A DNA stretch of 45,075 nucleotides, taken from positions 1-45,075 of the forward strand of contig MKSX01000028.1 of the NCBI GenBank assembly GCA_001897445.1, in the 5' to 3' direction. Position 1 is the stretch's first letter; each line of letters begins with the position of its first letter. The DNA is from Alphaproteobacteria bacterium 33-17 (GTDB lineage: Bacteria; Pseudomonadota; Alphaproteobacteria; Rickettsiales; 33-17). The translations under genes were made by a program, and so were the position numbers. The notes beneath the pieces are model-generated. The model ran no database searches. It saw nothing but the letters and a program-made list of their open reading frames with translations, and was not told where the DNA came from. Positions 8,727-16,680 of this stretch are shown here, in pieces.

Positions 8727-9428
8727 TTATCTTGCGCCACTGATTGTATGAATGCTTCCAGATATATAAGCTGCACTTTTTGAACATAAGAAGAAGGCAA
8801 GATCAGCAACTTCTGAAGGCTTACCTTTTCTTCCTAATGGAATGGTTTGATCTTCTATAACATCTTCCGATTCATGAATTATTGCAGGACTTATAGCGTT
8901 AACTCTAATTCCACTTTCAGCCATCTCACGGGCATAACCAATAGTAAAGCTGTTTAGAGCGCCTTTTAAAGCTGCGTAAACTGCAATCTTATTTCCACCA
9001 AATTTAGCAGACTCTGAAGATATATTGATAATTGAACTGCCGTTTTTCATAATGCTGCTAGCATGTTTACAAAGCTTAATGGCATTAGTAAGACCTACCA
9101 TAATTTGATTGTCTATTTCTTCATCTAACATTGATATTAAAGGCTGGCGTAAAGGCTTAATAACGGCATTGTTCACTAAAATATCAAGATGATCGAAATG
9201 CTTTTCAAAATGTGATATTATGTTACTTGCAGCATGAATATCAGTCATATCCTGCTTAAATGCTATGCATTCTTTACCAATATTTTTAATATCTGCTGCA
9301 AGCTGATTTGCTTCATCATTGCGGCTATTATACGTAAAGAATATATTATAACCGTTTTCAGCAAATTTTTTAATAATGGCAGCTCCAATAGGACTTGAGC
9401 CGCCAGTTATTAATAATGTCTTAGACAT
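8727..9428 (-). CDS. Short-chain dehydrogenase/reductase (classical, FabG-like)
   Basis: A 233-residue classical short-chain dehydrogenase. The cofactor loop TGGSSPIG is at 8-15 and NNAV at 86-89. The catalytic set is complete: Ser138, Tyr151 and Lys155 (VYAALKG). PLGRKGKPSEVADLAFFL and SGSIHTISG are typical of the C-terminal part. The alternating TYNSRND after strand 2 suggests NADP. The start codon overlaps the end of the upstream epimerase-like gene by 8 nt, so it belongs to the four-gene minus-strand operon. In this setting it could reduce a keto group on a nucleotide sugar or on a two-carbon branch; FabG-like sequence alone does not decide the substrate. Confidence 0.82.
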   Translation of the reverse strand: MSKTLLITGGSSPIGAAIIKKFAENGYNIFFTYNSRNDEANQLAADIKNIGKECIAFKQDMTDIHAASNIISHFEKHFDHLDILVNNAVIKPLRQPLISMLDEEIDNQIMVGLTNAIKLCKHASSIMKNGSSIINISSESAKFGGNKIAVYAALKGALNSFTIGYAREMAESGIRVNAISPAIIHESEDVIEDQTIPLGRKGKPSEVADLAFFLCSKSAAYISGSIHTISGAR

Positions 9429-10434
9429 TTTCTGTTACCTTTTGTGGTACGTGAGCGCTATCAGTAAACGCATTATACCTGTTGCTTAAATTGTTTTGGT
9501 TATTTAAATACCAATTGATTGTTTCTTTAATGCCTTCTTCAATGGATGTCTCACATTCAAAGCCATAGGATTTAGCTTTAGTCATATCCATAAGTCTTTT
9601 TGCATCACCTTTTGGCTTTGTTTCATCAAAAACAAGCTCAATAGGTGAGTTTGGAAGATTTCTGCAAATGATTTCTGCAACTTCTTTAATGGTAACGCCA
9701 GTACCGCTACCAAGATTTATCGGCTCATTAATACCTTTTTCTACAGCAAGCATCATACCGCGCGCTACGTCTTTTGCAAAAATAAAATCACGAATTGGTG
9801 AGCCGTCTCCCCAAACAACAAGTGGGTTTTCAGTCATTGCTCTTCTAATTAGTGATGGTATTACCATAGCATTTTCTGGATCGAAATTATCATAAGGACC
9901 ATAAACGTTAGCTGGTCTTACTATAGAAATTTTATCCCAGTCATATTCAATTTTATAGCTTTCCGCCTGAAGTTCGCCCATTCTTTTTGCCCAGCCAGCG
10001 AATCTGTCATTTGGTGATGGGAAAGTCTTCCAAACATCATCTTCATAAAAAACTTCATTAGGGGAATATACGCCTACAGAACTTGTAAAAAGATATCGCT
10101 CACTACCCGCTCTTCTTGCTGCTTCCATCATGTTAATACTAAACTGAAGTGTAGGAACAAAAAAGCTTGCAGGACGTTTTGCAGTCATTGCAGGCGAGCC
10201 TTTGACTCCAGCTAAGTTAAACACAATTTCTTGATCTTTACAAACTTCTACGCAATTTTGGAACTCACGAAGATCAAGTCTTTTAAATTTAGCGCCATTT
10301 GGAACTCTTGAAGGATCATCAAGTGATGCAACCGTAACGTCTGCACCCTGGGCAATCAGCATTTCAACAAGTGGTCTGCCAATAAGACCTGTTCCGCCAG
10401 TTACCAATATACTTTTTCCTTTATAAAACGACAT
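9421..10434 (-). CDS. NDP-sugar epimerase/dehydratase-like protein lacking the catalytic Tyr
   Basis: A 337-residue extended short-chain dehydrogenase-fold protein. The Rossmann motif GGTGLIG is at 13-19 and substrate-binding WGDGSPIRDFIF resembles GDP-fucose synthase. The usual YxxxK reads A-G-W-A-K: Lys150 is present but residue 146 is Ala in place of Tyr (context DRFAGWAKRM). The histidine that acts in Fcl is replaced by Met (ENAMVIPSL). Thus it binds NAD(P) and perhaps a nucleotide sugar, but normal redox chemistry is doubtful. I start at the ATG at 10434, with AAAGGAG upstream; a GTG at 10437 is also in frame. It overlaps both neighbours and probably partners with one of them. Confidence 0.8.
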   Translation of the reverse strand: MSFYKGKSILVTGGTGLIGRPLVEMLIAQGADVTVASLDDPSRVPNGAKFKRLDLREFQNCVEVCKDQEIVFNLAGVKGSPAMTAKRPASFFVPTLQFSINMMEAARRAGSERYLFTSSVGVYSPNEVFYEDDVWKTFPSPNDRFAGWAKRMGELQAESYKIEYDWDKISIVRPANVYGPYDNFDPENAMVIPSLIRRAMTENPLVVWGDGSPIRDFIFAKDVARGMMLAVEKGINEPINLGSGTGVTIKEVAEIICRNLPNSPIELVFDETKPKGDAKRLMDMTKAKSYGFECETSIEEGIKETINWYLNNQNNLSNRYNAFTDSAHVPQKVTENV

Positions 10435-11407
10435 CACTTGTCTCCTTTAGTTTTAATGTTTGCGGGTCAATATTTTCTTTCCACCACGATAAAGTATCTT
10501 TAATACCTTCATCAAGGTTTACTTTTGGCTCCCACCCAAGTTCTTCTTTTGCTTTTGAGCAGTCTAAAAATAAGCTTGTTTTAATGGTTGGTTGTGATAA
10601 ATCATGCTCAATTTTAAGCTTTTTACCGGAATAATTTACAATCTTGTGAACTAGGTCTTTGATTGATACAGCTTTTCCAAGTCCACAGTTATATAAAGCA
10701 TATTTAGATTCTTGATTATTTATTGCCATATCAACAAAATTCGTAAGATCATCAATATGCAGTAAATCTCTTTCTTCTTCACCGCTACCCCAAACTACTA
10801 CTTTTTCATCAGCAAGCATAACCTTAGAGATTGTTGCACCAAATACGTGGCTACGTTCAAAGTCATATTTGTCATGCGCACCATATATATTTGAGTGTCT
10901 GATAACCGTATATTTTGTATCACTTATGGATGCAAAAAATTCTGCCATTTTCTCGATATAAAGCTTTGTATTGCCAACACCAAAATATCTTGGATGAAGC
11001 GGTTTGCTTGCGTCAAAATCAGATTCTTTAAGCGCTATATCACTAGACTGATACATTACTGTGCAGCTAAAGAAAATAACGTGCTTTACGCCTTTTTCCA
11101 TTGCGCTTCTGAAAAGTAATGAATTCATTACAGCATTATCGGTCACGTGTATAAATGGTCTTGTAACAATATCTTTAGAACCCGATGTTGTAGCAGCGGC
11201 TTGTACAATAATATCTACACCATCTAAGACATTGTTGATGTCAGATGCTTCGCATAAGTTTGCTTTATGCCATGTAACATTTGCTATGTCAAAACTTGGG
11301 CGTTTGTTATATACAGCATGTACATCGTATTTATTTTGTGCTGCAAAGTATTCCAGCATATTTCTGCCGATAAATCCTGTTGCGCCTAATACTAAAAGTT
11401 TTTGCAT
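10421..11407 (-). CDS. NDP-sugar epimerase-like protein with degenerate active site
   Basis: A 328-residue extended short-chain dehydrogenase-fold protein related to GDP-fucose synthase. GATGFIG at 8-14 binds the cofactor, ERSHVFGAT keeps the Fcl-type His, and WGSGEEERDLLH matches the substrate loop. The YxxxK position reads V-G-N-T-K: Lys148 is preceded by Val144, and the nearest Tyr (141) is three residues too early. The Ser-Ser-Cys of Fcl is replaced by SCTVMY. It is therefore a degenerate paralogue or a protein with altered chemistry. It starts at ATG 11407 with AAGGT upstream, 9 nt after the ColD-like stop, and overlaps the next gene by 14 nt. The two Tyr-less proteins may form a heteromer. 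Confidence 0.8.
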   Translation of the reverse strand: MQKLLVLGATGFIGRNMLEYFAAQNKYDVHAVYNKRPSFDIANVTWHKANLCEASDINNVLDGVDIIVQAAATTSGSKDIVTRPFIHVTDNAVMNSLLFRSAMEKGVKHVIFFSCTVMYQSSDIALKESDFDASKPLHPRYFGVGNTKLYIEKMAEFFASISDTKYTVIRHSNIYGAHDKYDFERSHVFGATISKVMLADEKVVVWGSGEEERDLLHIDDLTNFVDMAINNQESKYALYNCGLGKAVSIKDLVHKIVNYSGKKLKIEHDLSQPTIKTSLFLDCSKAKEELGWEPKVNLDEGIKDTLSWWKENIDPQTLKLKETSDVVL

Positions 11408-11416
11408 TTTATTACC

Positions 11417-12724
11417 TTAAGCTACTGTTTCGGCTGTATTTTTATGTGCAGATACGTAATTATTTTTAATAAATGTTTTGATTACATTTGCTACATATTC
11501 ACATCCTGCTTCTGTTACTGCTTGGTGGCATCCTAAAGAAAAACCACGTGCCATAATGCGGTTTGCATTTGTCATGTCGCCAACTAACTTATGCTGAAAC
11601 ATTGTAAGAGCAGGGTGTTTTGCCATGTTACCTGCAATAATTGGACGTGTTTCAATTTTATTTGACTGAATGAAAGATGTAATATCTTTAAGACCAAAAT
11701 TTACATTCTCTTTTAATATAAAGTTACAGCCAAACCATGTAGGCTCACTTTCTCTTGTAGCATGCTGGAAGTCAAAAATGTCTTCGTATTCGCTAAGTAA
11801 TTTTTTATATGTATCAACGTTTTCTCTTCTTTTTGAAACAATTGAGTCGAACTTTACAAGTTGCTGCTGACCAATTACTGCCTGAACTTCTGTGATTCTT
11901 AAGTTGTAACCAAGGTTTACGAAAATAAATCTAGGGTCAATATCAGGATACATATCAATGTATTTTTGTTTTTCGTCTGCTTCTCTTGACCAGCCATGCG
12001 CTCTTAAAATTCTAAGATTTTCAGCCATTTCAAAGCTATTTGTTGTACATATGCCACCTTCTAATGTTGTGATATGATGGCTGAAGAAAAAGCTAAGTGT
12101 ACCAATATCACCAAAAGATCCTACGTACTGATTTTTGAATTTTGCGCCCATAGATTCGCATGAATCTTCAATAACAAACAAATTATGTTTCTTAGCAACT
12201 GCCATAATTTCTTCCATGTCACATGGATTGCCATAAACGTGAACAAGTTTAATAGCGCGTGTTTTTGGAGTAATGGCTTCCTCAATATGCTTTGCTGTCA
12301 TATTGAATGTTTTAGGATCGCAATCAACAAATACAGGTACTAAACCGTGCTGAATAATAGGCCAAACTGTTGTAGACCAGGAAAGTGCAGGAACTATAAC
12401 TTCGTCACCTGGTTTCAAATGATTTTCTGTTTTTGGATTGGAGAGTAAAGATACAGCAAGTAAGTTTGCAGATGATCCTGAATTATTTGTAACAGCATAC
12501 TTATGTCCAAATTTCTCGGCGTATTGCTCTTCAAAGGTTCTAACCTGTTTACCCATTGTAACATATGTTGATAACATTTGCTGAGTTGCAGCAAAGACTT
12601 CTTCGTGAGAGAAAGTAGGTTCATGAAGACGGATTACAGGATTTTCAGGATTAAATTCAAAATTGAAATTTTCTGCGCAGTAAGCTTCAATTCCTTGCTT
12701 AATAGTATCGAGATGTTTAGACAT
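11417..12724 (-). CDS. PLP-dependent nucleotide-sugar 3-dehydratase, ColD-like (DegT fold)
   Basis: A 435-residue DegT/DnrJ/EryC1/StrS-fold protein. The segment SFFFSHHITTLEGG (211-224) aligns without gaps with the PLP-lysine motif of sugar aminotransferases, but the lysine position is His216. Asp187 (VIEDSCESMGAK), which contacts the PLP ring nitrogen, is kept. A His at this site is the mark of 3-dehydratases such as ColD (GDP-4-keto-6-deoxymannose 3-dehydratase) and the CDP-sugar E1 enzyme RfbH. The Fe-S cysteine cluster of RfbH is absent in RAHGWSREADEKQKY, favouring the ColD type. The start at 12724 has GGAG eight bases before it. It is the first gene of the minus-strand operon and divergent from the Fcl-like gene, consistent with one pathway fed by Gmd. 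Confidence 0.82.
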   Translation of the reverse strand: MSKHLDTIKQGIEAYCAENFNFEFNPENPVIRLHEPTFSHEEVFAATQQMLSTYVTMGKQVRTFEEQYAEKFGHKYAVTNNSGSSANLLAVSLLSNPKTENHLKPGDEVIVPALSWSTTVWPIIQHGLVPVFVDCDPKTFNMTAKHIEEAITPKTRAIKLVHVYGNPCDMEEIMAVAKKHNLFVIEDSCESMGAKFKNQYVGSFGDIGTLSFFFSHHITTLEGGICTTNSFEMAENLRILRAHGWSREADEKQKYIDMYPDIDPRFIFVNLGYNLRITEVQAVIGQQQLVKFDSIVSKRRENVDTYKKLLSEYEDIFDFQHATRESEPTWFGCNFILKENVNFGLKDITSFIQSNKIETRPIIAGNMAKHPALTMFQHKLVGDMTNANRIMARGFSLGCHQAVTEAGCEYVANVIKTFIKNNYVSAHKNTAETVA

Positions 12725-12816
12725 AGATTTACTCCATTAGTTCATTTCAATTGCCTTATATAACTAATTAAGATAAATTGTCGAGGGATTTTTCAATTTA
12801 TAATTAGGAAGTTTTA

Positions 12817-13755
12817 ATGAAGGCTGATAGCAAAATACTTATAACAGGAGCAACTGGTCTAATTGGCTCGTCTTTAAAGAAAATTTTAGAGCAGCAAGGG
12901 TATAAAAATATTGTATGTATTGCTTCAAAAGATTGCGACCTTAGAAGTAAGCAAGAAGTAGATAAACTATTTCAAAGTGTAAATCCTGAGTATGTATTTC
13001 ATATGGCGGCTATTGTGGGCGGAATTAAAGCAAACTCGACTTATCCTGCTAAATTTATTTATGATAATACAATGATGCAGGCAAATATTGTTCATGCATG
13101 CTATGAATATAAAGTTGCAAAACTGCTTTTCTGTGGATCATCTTGTACTTATCCAAAAATAGAGAACGCTACAATGGATGAATCAAAGCTATACCAAGGC
13201 ATGCCAGAGCCAACAAATATTGCATATGCAACAGCTAAGCTAAATGGTGTTATAATGTGTCAGTCATACGCAAAAGAACATGGTTTAAATGTTGTCATTG
13301 TTATGCCGACAAATACTTATGGTACTAACGATCATTATAACTTAGAAAACTCACATGTTATACCCGCATTAATAATGAAATTTTATAAAGCAAAGTCTGA
13401 AAATGCTGATAAAGTTACTTTATGGGGAAGTGGAACTCCATATAGAGAGTTTATTTATTCAGACGACGTAGCTGATGCATTTGTATTTTTAATGAACAAT
13501 TATAATTCAAGCGAAGTAATTAACGTTGGATCTATGGAAGAAGTAAGAATTAAAGAGCTTGCTGAAATCGTCAAGGAAGTTACGGGATTTGCAGGAATCA
13601 TTGATTTTGACCCAAATTATCCTGATGGGATAATGCGTAAATGCCTTGATTCAAATAAATTATTTAATATGGGGTGGAAGCCAAGTCTAAAATTAAAAGA
13701 CGGTATTAAAAAAGTGTATGACCACTACTTATCAGTAGTTACTCAGGAGGCTTAA
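12817..13755 (+). CDS. GDP-L-fucose / GDP-L-colitose synthase-like epimerase-reductase
   Basis: A 312-residue extended short-chain dehydrogenase of the Fcl (WcaG)/ColC type, which epimerises and then reduces a 4-keto-deoxy GDP-sugar with NADPH. The cofactor motif is GATGLIG (11-17). All Fcl catalytic residues are visible: Ser108/Ser109 and Cys110 in CGSSCTYP, Tyr137 and Lys141 in YATAK, and His180 in ENSHVIPAL. WGSGTPYREFIY contacts the substrate. With Gmd alone it would make GDP-L-fucose; with a ColD-type dehydratase next door it could be a colitose synthase. AGGAAG lies five bases before the ATG. It ends 2 nt from the convergent recombinase gene, and no terminator is visible in that gap. 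Confidence 0.82.
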   Translation: MKADSKILITGATGLIGSSLKKILEQQGYKNIVCIASKDCDLRSKQEVDKLFQSVNPEYVFHMAAIVGGIKANSTYPAKFIYDNTMMQANIVHACYEYKVAKLLFCGSSCTYPKIENATMDESKLYQGMPEPTNIAYATAKLNGVIMCQSYAKEHGLNVVIVMPTNTYGTNDHYNLENSHVIPALIMKFYKAKSENADKVTLWGSGTPYREFIYSDDVADAFVFLMNNYNSSEVINVGSMEEVRIKELAEIVKEVTGFAGIIDFDPNYPDGIMRKCLDSNKLFNMGWKPSLKLKDGIKKVYDHYLSVVTQEA

Positions 13756-13757
13756 AC

Positions 13758-14669
13758 TTATTTAGCAAGGGGATGGTACCTGTCTACTATTCCCTTGAGC
13801 CTTTTATTACTAACATGAGTATATATTTCGGTTGTTGCAATATCTTTGTGACCTAGCATTTCCTGAATAACTCTTAGGTCGGCCCCATTTTCTAATAAAT
13901 GTGTTGCAAAAGAATGCCTGATAACATGGGGTGAAATAGTATTTGGGTCTATTCCAACAAGTATTGCAACCTCTTTAAGAAGTTGAAAAAACCTTTGCCT
14001 TGTAATATACCCTTGCTTTGCTTTAGAAGGAAATAAATATAAACTATCATCCAGAGGGCTAGTTTTGCGCCATTTTAAATATTCATGAATTGCTTTAATG
14101 GCATCTGGGTATAATGGAACAATGCGTTCTCTGTTGCCCTTACCAATGATTCTAAGGATCGGCTCTTTAATTAGCTTTTCTAAATTTACATTAGAAGTTT
14201 TAAGTGATATAAGTTCTGTAACCCTAAGTCCGCTTGCATACATAATATGAATCATACAGCTCAACCTTGCTTCTTCAAATGTATGATTTGTTTCATTTGC
14301 ATATGATAAAATTTTATCAATTTCAGCTTTTGAAAGATATTTAGGTATTTGCTTCCCCGTTTTACCATGTTTTAAAAGAGAGGTGGGGGATATCTCTATG
14401 ATATTCTCAGACACTAAAAAATTATAAAAATGCTTGAACGCCGATATTTTACGGTTAATAGAAGTTTGTTTGGTATTTTCCTTTCTCAAGAAATTCAAAT
14501 AACCATTGATTTCATCTGAAGTAATTGAAACCAGGTTTTTATTCACGTGGTTGCAAAAGAGTATTAGGTCAGTAACATATGATTTAATACTGAGTTTACC
14601 TAAACCTGCTTCAGATACTAAATAATTTTGAAAATTTTCTAAAACTGTTTGATTATTTTGTATGAGCAT
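13758..14669 (-). CDS. Tyrosine recombinase XerC/XerD
   Basis: A 303-residue site-specific recombinase that resolves chromosome dimers at dif with its partner. The N-terminal SAM-like DNA-binding domain covers about residues 10-95. The catalytic residues are all present: Arg in SGLRVTEL, Lys in IIGKGNRERIVPL, His and Arg in HVIRHSFATHLL, His in LGHKDI and Tyr in TTEIYTHV. Length and motif order match housekeeping XerC/XerD rather than phage integrases, and no attachment site or cargo flanks it. XerD is slightly favoured, but the two cannot be separated safely without alignment. Its start lies inside the end of a small membrane-protein gene (17-nt overlap). Confidence 0.88.
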   Translation of the reverse strand: MLIQNNQTVLENFQNYLVSEAGLGKLSIKSYVTDLILFCNHVNKNLVSITSDEINGYLNFLRKENTKQTSINRKISAFKHFYNFLVSENIIEISPTSLLKHGKTGKQIPKYLSKAEIDKILSYANETNHTFEEARLSCMIHIMYASGLRVTELISLKTSNVNLEKLIKEPILRIIGKGNRERIVPLYPDAIKAIHEYLKWRKTSPLDDSLYLFPSKAKQGYITRQRFFQLLKEVAILVGIDPNTISPHVIRHSFATHLLENGADLRVIQEMLGHKDIATTEIYTHVSNKRLKGIVDRYHPLAK

Positions 14670-14805
14670 TTAGCTTTATTTCAGAGCTTACTTCTTTAAA
14701 TTCTGGGTTGCTTATATTTGTTCCGTAAAATATTAAACCAACTATAAGTGCTATTACTAGCAAAATTGCATATTTTAAATTTGATAAAAAGTTAGATTTT
14801 TTCAT
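14653..14805 (-). CDS. Small single-pass membrane protein
   Basis: A 50-residue frame beginning MKKSNFLSNLKYAILL and ending EIKLNAHTK. A basic start (KKSNFLSNLK) is followed by one strongly hydrophobic segment at about residues 12-32 and then a short acidic-polar tail, which predicts a single membrane span with the N-terminus inside. AAGG stands four bases before the ATG, a good ribosome site. Its last 17 nt overlap the start of the Xer gene, which has no other clear leader, so the two are probably co-translated. I do not recognise the family; a conserved small protein before a Xer gene would make it credible. Confidence 0.6.
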   Translation of the reverse strand: MKKSNFLSNLKYAILLVIALIVGLIFYGTNISNPEFKEVSSEIKLNAHTK

Positions 14806-14880
14806 TTTGCCTTGATTATTCTTTATATTTAATGTTTACTAGCTATGAAAATAATATTGTAATTATAAGCAGCAATCAAG

Positions 14881-15426
14881 ATGAATTTTATACTTAGAAC
14901 ACCAATAGTACTTGTTGGCATGATGGGGTCAGGTAAAACTACCCTTGGAAGTAGGCTTGCTGCATCTCTAAATGCACCTTTTTACGATACTGATAAAGAA
15001 ATAGAAAAAATAGCCTGTTGTTCGATTTCAGATATTTTTTACTATGCAGGTGAAGAATATTTTAGAAAAGTTGAAAAGCAGGTAATTGATGCTCTTCTTA
15101 CAGATTCAATTCCTAAAGTTATAGCATCAGGTGGGGGATCATTTATTCACCCGGAAGTGCGTAAAGTAATAAAAGATAAAGCATTATCTATATGGATAAA
15201 AGCAAGCGCTCATGTCTTATTAGAAAGGGTTTCAAGAAGAAGTGACAGACCGCTATTAGAGACTGGTGACAAAAGAACTATTATTGAAGCTTTAACCTCC
15301 CAAAGATATCCTATTTACTCAGAAGCGGATATTATAGTAACCAGCGATAACCATACTCATATCGAAACAGTAAAGCACATTATCACTGCAATCCAAAAAT
15401 ATAATGAAGAAGATGCAAATAGATAA
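14881..15426 (+). CDS. aroK: Shikimate kinase
   Basis: A 181-residue P-loop kinase that phosphorylates shikimate with ATP, the fifth step to chorismate. Walker A is GMMGSGKTT at about 13-21. FYDTDKEIE (about 34-42) holds the shikimate-binding Asp, SGGGSF (about 83-88) the glycine-rich substrate loop, and SRRSDRPLL the lid arginines. Start ATG 14881 is preceded by a weak AAG. Its end overlaps the aroB start by 23 nt, so the two form one operon, an arrangement found in many bacteria. It is divergent from the small membrane-protein gene, so its promoter should lie in the 75 nt between them. Confidence 0.92.
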   Translation: MNFILRTPIVLVGMMGSGKTTLGSRLAASLNAPFYDTDKEIEKIACCSISDIFYYAGEEYFRKVEKQVIDALLTDSIPKVIASGGGSFIHPEVRKVIKDKALSIWIKASAHVLLERVSRRSDRPLLETGDKRTIIEALTSQRYPIYSEADIIVTSDNHTHIETVKHIITAIQKYNEEDANR

Positions 15427-16468
15427 AAAATATAACTCTCAGTATAAAACTAAAGTCGAAATATCTGATGCATTTGATTTTAATATAGATGTAAAAAAAG
15501 ATAGCAGATTTTTTATTATTACTGATAGTAACGTAGCAAATTTATACCTTCAGGAAGTTTTAGCAAAAGTAAGCTCTAAAGGTCAAGCTGAATTTATAAT
15601 TATAGATGCTTCTGAAAAGAGTAAGTCATGGGAAACTATAGGGAAAATCATAGATGAAATTATAAGTTTTGACCCCAAAAGATCAGATTACATTATTGGT
15701 CTTGGTGGGGGCGTTATTACTGATATTGTAGGTTTTGTTGCAAGTATAATTAACAGAGGTACTCGGCTTATTTTAATACCTACTACTTTGCTAAGTATGA
15801 TAGATAGCGCAATTGGTGGTAAAAACGGTATAAATTATAATAATTTTAAAAATAAAATCGGGACAATTTATCCTGCTAATAATGTTATTATCGCAACTTC
15901 AATGCTAAAGTCTTTAACTGAAGCTCAAATTCTAGAAGGTGTATGCGAAGCTATTAAAATCGCAATTTGCAGAGACATTAATTTTTGTAAGTTTTTGCAA
16001 AATAAAAAATATGATATCTTAAATTTAGATTTTAAACTCATCAGAAAATTAATAACAAAGGCAATAAAGCTTAAGAATCAGGTGGTTGGAAAAGATTTGC
16101 TGGATAGTAACCAAAGAATGATACTTAATTTTGGTCATACTATTGGTCATGCAATTGAATCATATGAAGAAAATAAAATTCCTCACGGTATAGCTGTGGG
16201 TATGGGTATGTACATTGAAACTGATTTGCTTCATAAGCTAGGGCTATCATCAAAGAAAACAAGTTCAGCAATTAAATCTCTTTTGGAAGCATATGATGTT
16301 CCGGAATATTTAGGAAATTTAGATAATATCATTGAGATTGCTGTAAAAAGTGACAAAAAAAGAGCTGAAAATAATACTATTAATCTAGTCGTGCCAAATA
16401 AATTGGGTGAAGCTTTAATTAAGAAAATAGATGTTTCTAAAATCAAAAATGTGTCTTTTGAATCCTAA
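15404..16468 (+). CDS. aroB: 3-dehydroquinate synthase
   Basis: A 354-residue NAD- and metal-dependent enzyme that cyclises DAHP to 3-dehydroquinate, the second shikimate step. GLGGGVITDIVGFVAS (about 98-113) binds NAD. RLILIPTTLLSMIDSAIGGK is the family signature, with KNGINYNNFKNKIG following. The metal ligands are a Glu in LEGVCEAIK, His in NFGHTIGHAIES and His in IPHGIAVGMGMY. Either ATG 15404 or the in-frame ATG 15413 could start it; neither has a clear ribosome site, which fits coupling to the overlapping aroK. aroA lies 23 kb away, so the pathway is dispersed. Confidence 0.92.
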   Translation: MKKMQIDKKYNSQYKTKVEISDAFDFNIDVKKDSRFFIITDSNVANLYLQEVLAKVSSKGQAEFIIIDASEKSKSWETIGKIIDEIISFDPKRSDYIIGLGGGVITDIVGFVASIINRGTRLILIPTTLLSMIDSAIGGKNGINYNNFKNKIGTIYPANNVIIATSMLKSLTEAQILEGVCEAIKIAICRDINFCKFLQNKKYDILNLDFKLIRKLITKAIKLKNQVVGKDLLDSNQRMILNFGHTIGHAIESYEENKIPHGIAVGMGMYIETDLLHKLGLSSKKTSSAIKSLLEAYDVPEYLGNLDNIIEIAVKSDKKRAENNTINLVVPNKLGEALIKKIDVSKIKNVSFES

Positions 16469-16489
16469 TTAAGTTATTAAATTATTTTT

Positions 16490-16503
16490 AATTTGCGCAA
16501 ATT
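16490..16503. repeat. Perfect 14-nt palindrome between aroB and tRNA-Leu
   Basis: AATTTGCGCAAATT is self-complementary and GC-centred in a very AT-rich gap. It lies about 60 nt before the tRNA-Leu gene. It could be an operator or chance; nothing else supports a function. Confidence 0.3.
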
Positions 16504-16564
16504 GTAGATTTTACTTGTATAGTCATAAATTCCTTGTTATTAATATCTCGAATTTAGGATTTAA

Positions 16565-16649
16565 GCGGATGTGGCGGAACTGGTAGACGCGCCAGATTTA
16601 GGTTCTGGTAACGAAAGTTGTGGGGGTTCAAGTCCCTTCATCCGCACCA
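16565..16649 (+). tRNA. tRNA-Leu (anticodon UAG)
   Basis: An 85-nt tRNA with a 7-bp acceptor stem GCGGATG/CATCCGC, a D arm with GGCGGAACTGGTAGACGC, anticodon arm CCAGA-TTTAGGT-TCTGG giving anticodon UAG, a long variable arm as expected of tRNA-Leu, a T arm with GGTTCAAGTCC and an encoded CCA. It ends 31 nt before tig, so the two may be co-transcribed. Confidence 0.95.
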
Positions 16650-16680
16650 CGTTTTACACATATATTGAAGGATACATTTC

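Noticed and set aside
11417..12724. Sugar aminotransferase (perosamine synthase)
   Set aside because: The lysine that binds PLP is His216, so normal transamination is not expected; the 3-dehydratase call fits better.
13758..14669. Tyrosine recombinase as integrase of a mobile island
   Set aside because: Its length and motif spacing fit housekeeping XerC/XerD, and no attachment repeats, tRNA junction or phage genes are adjacent.
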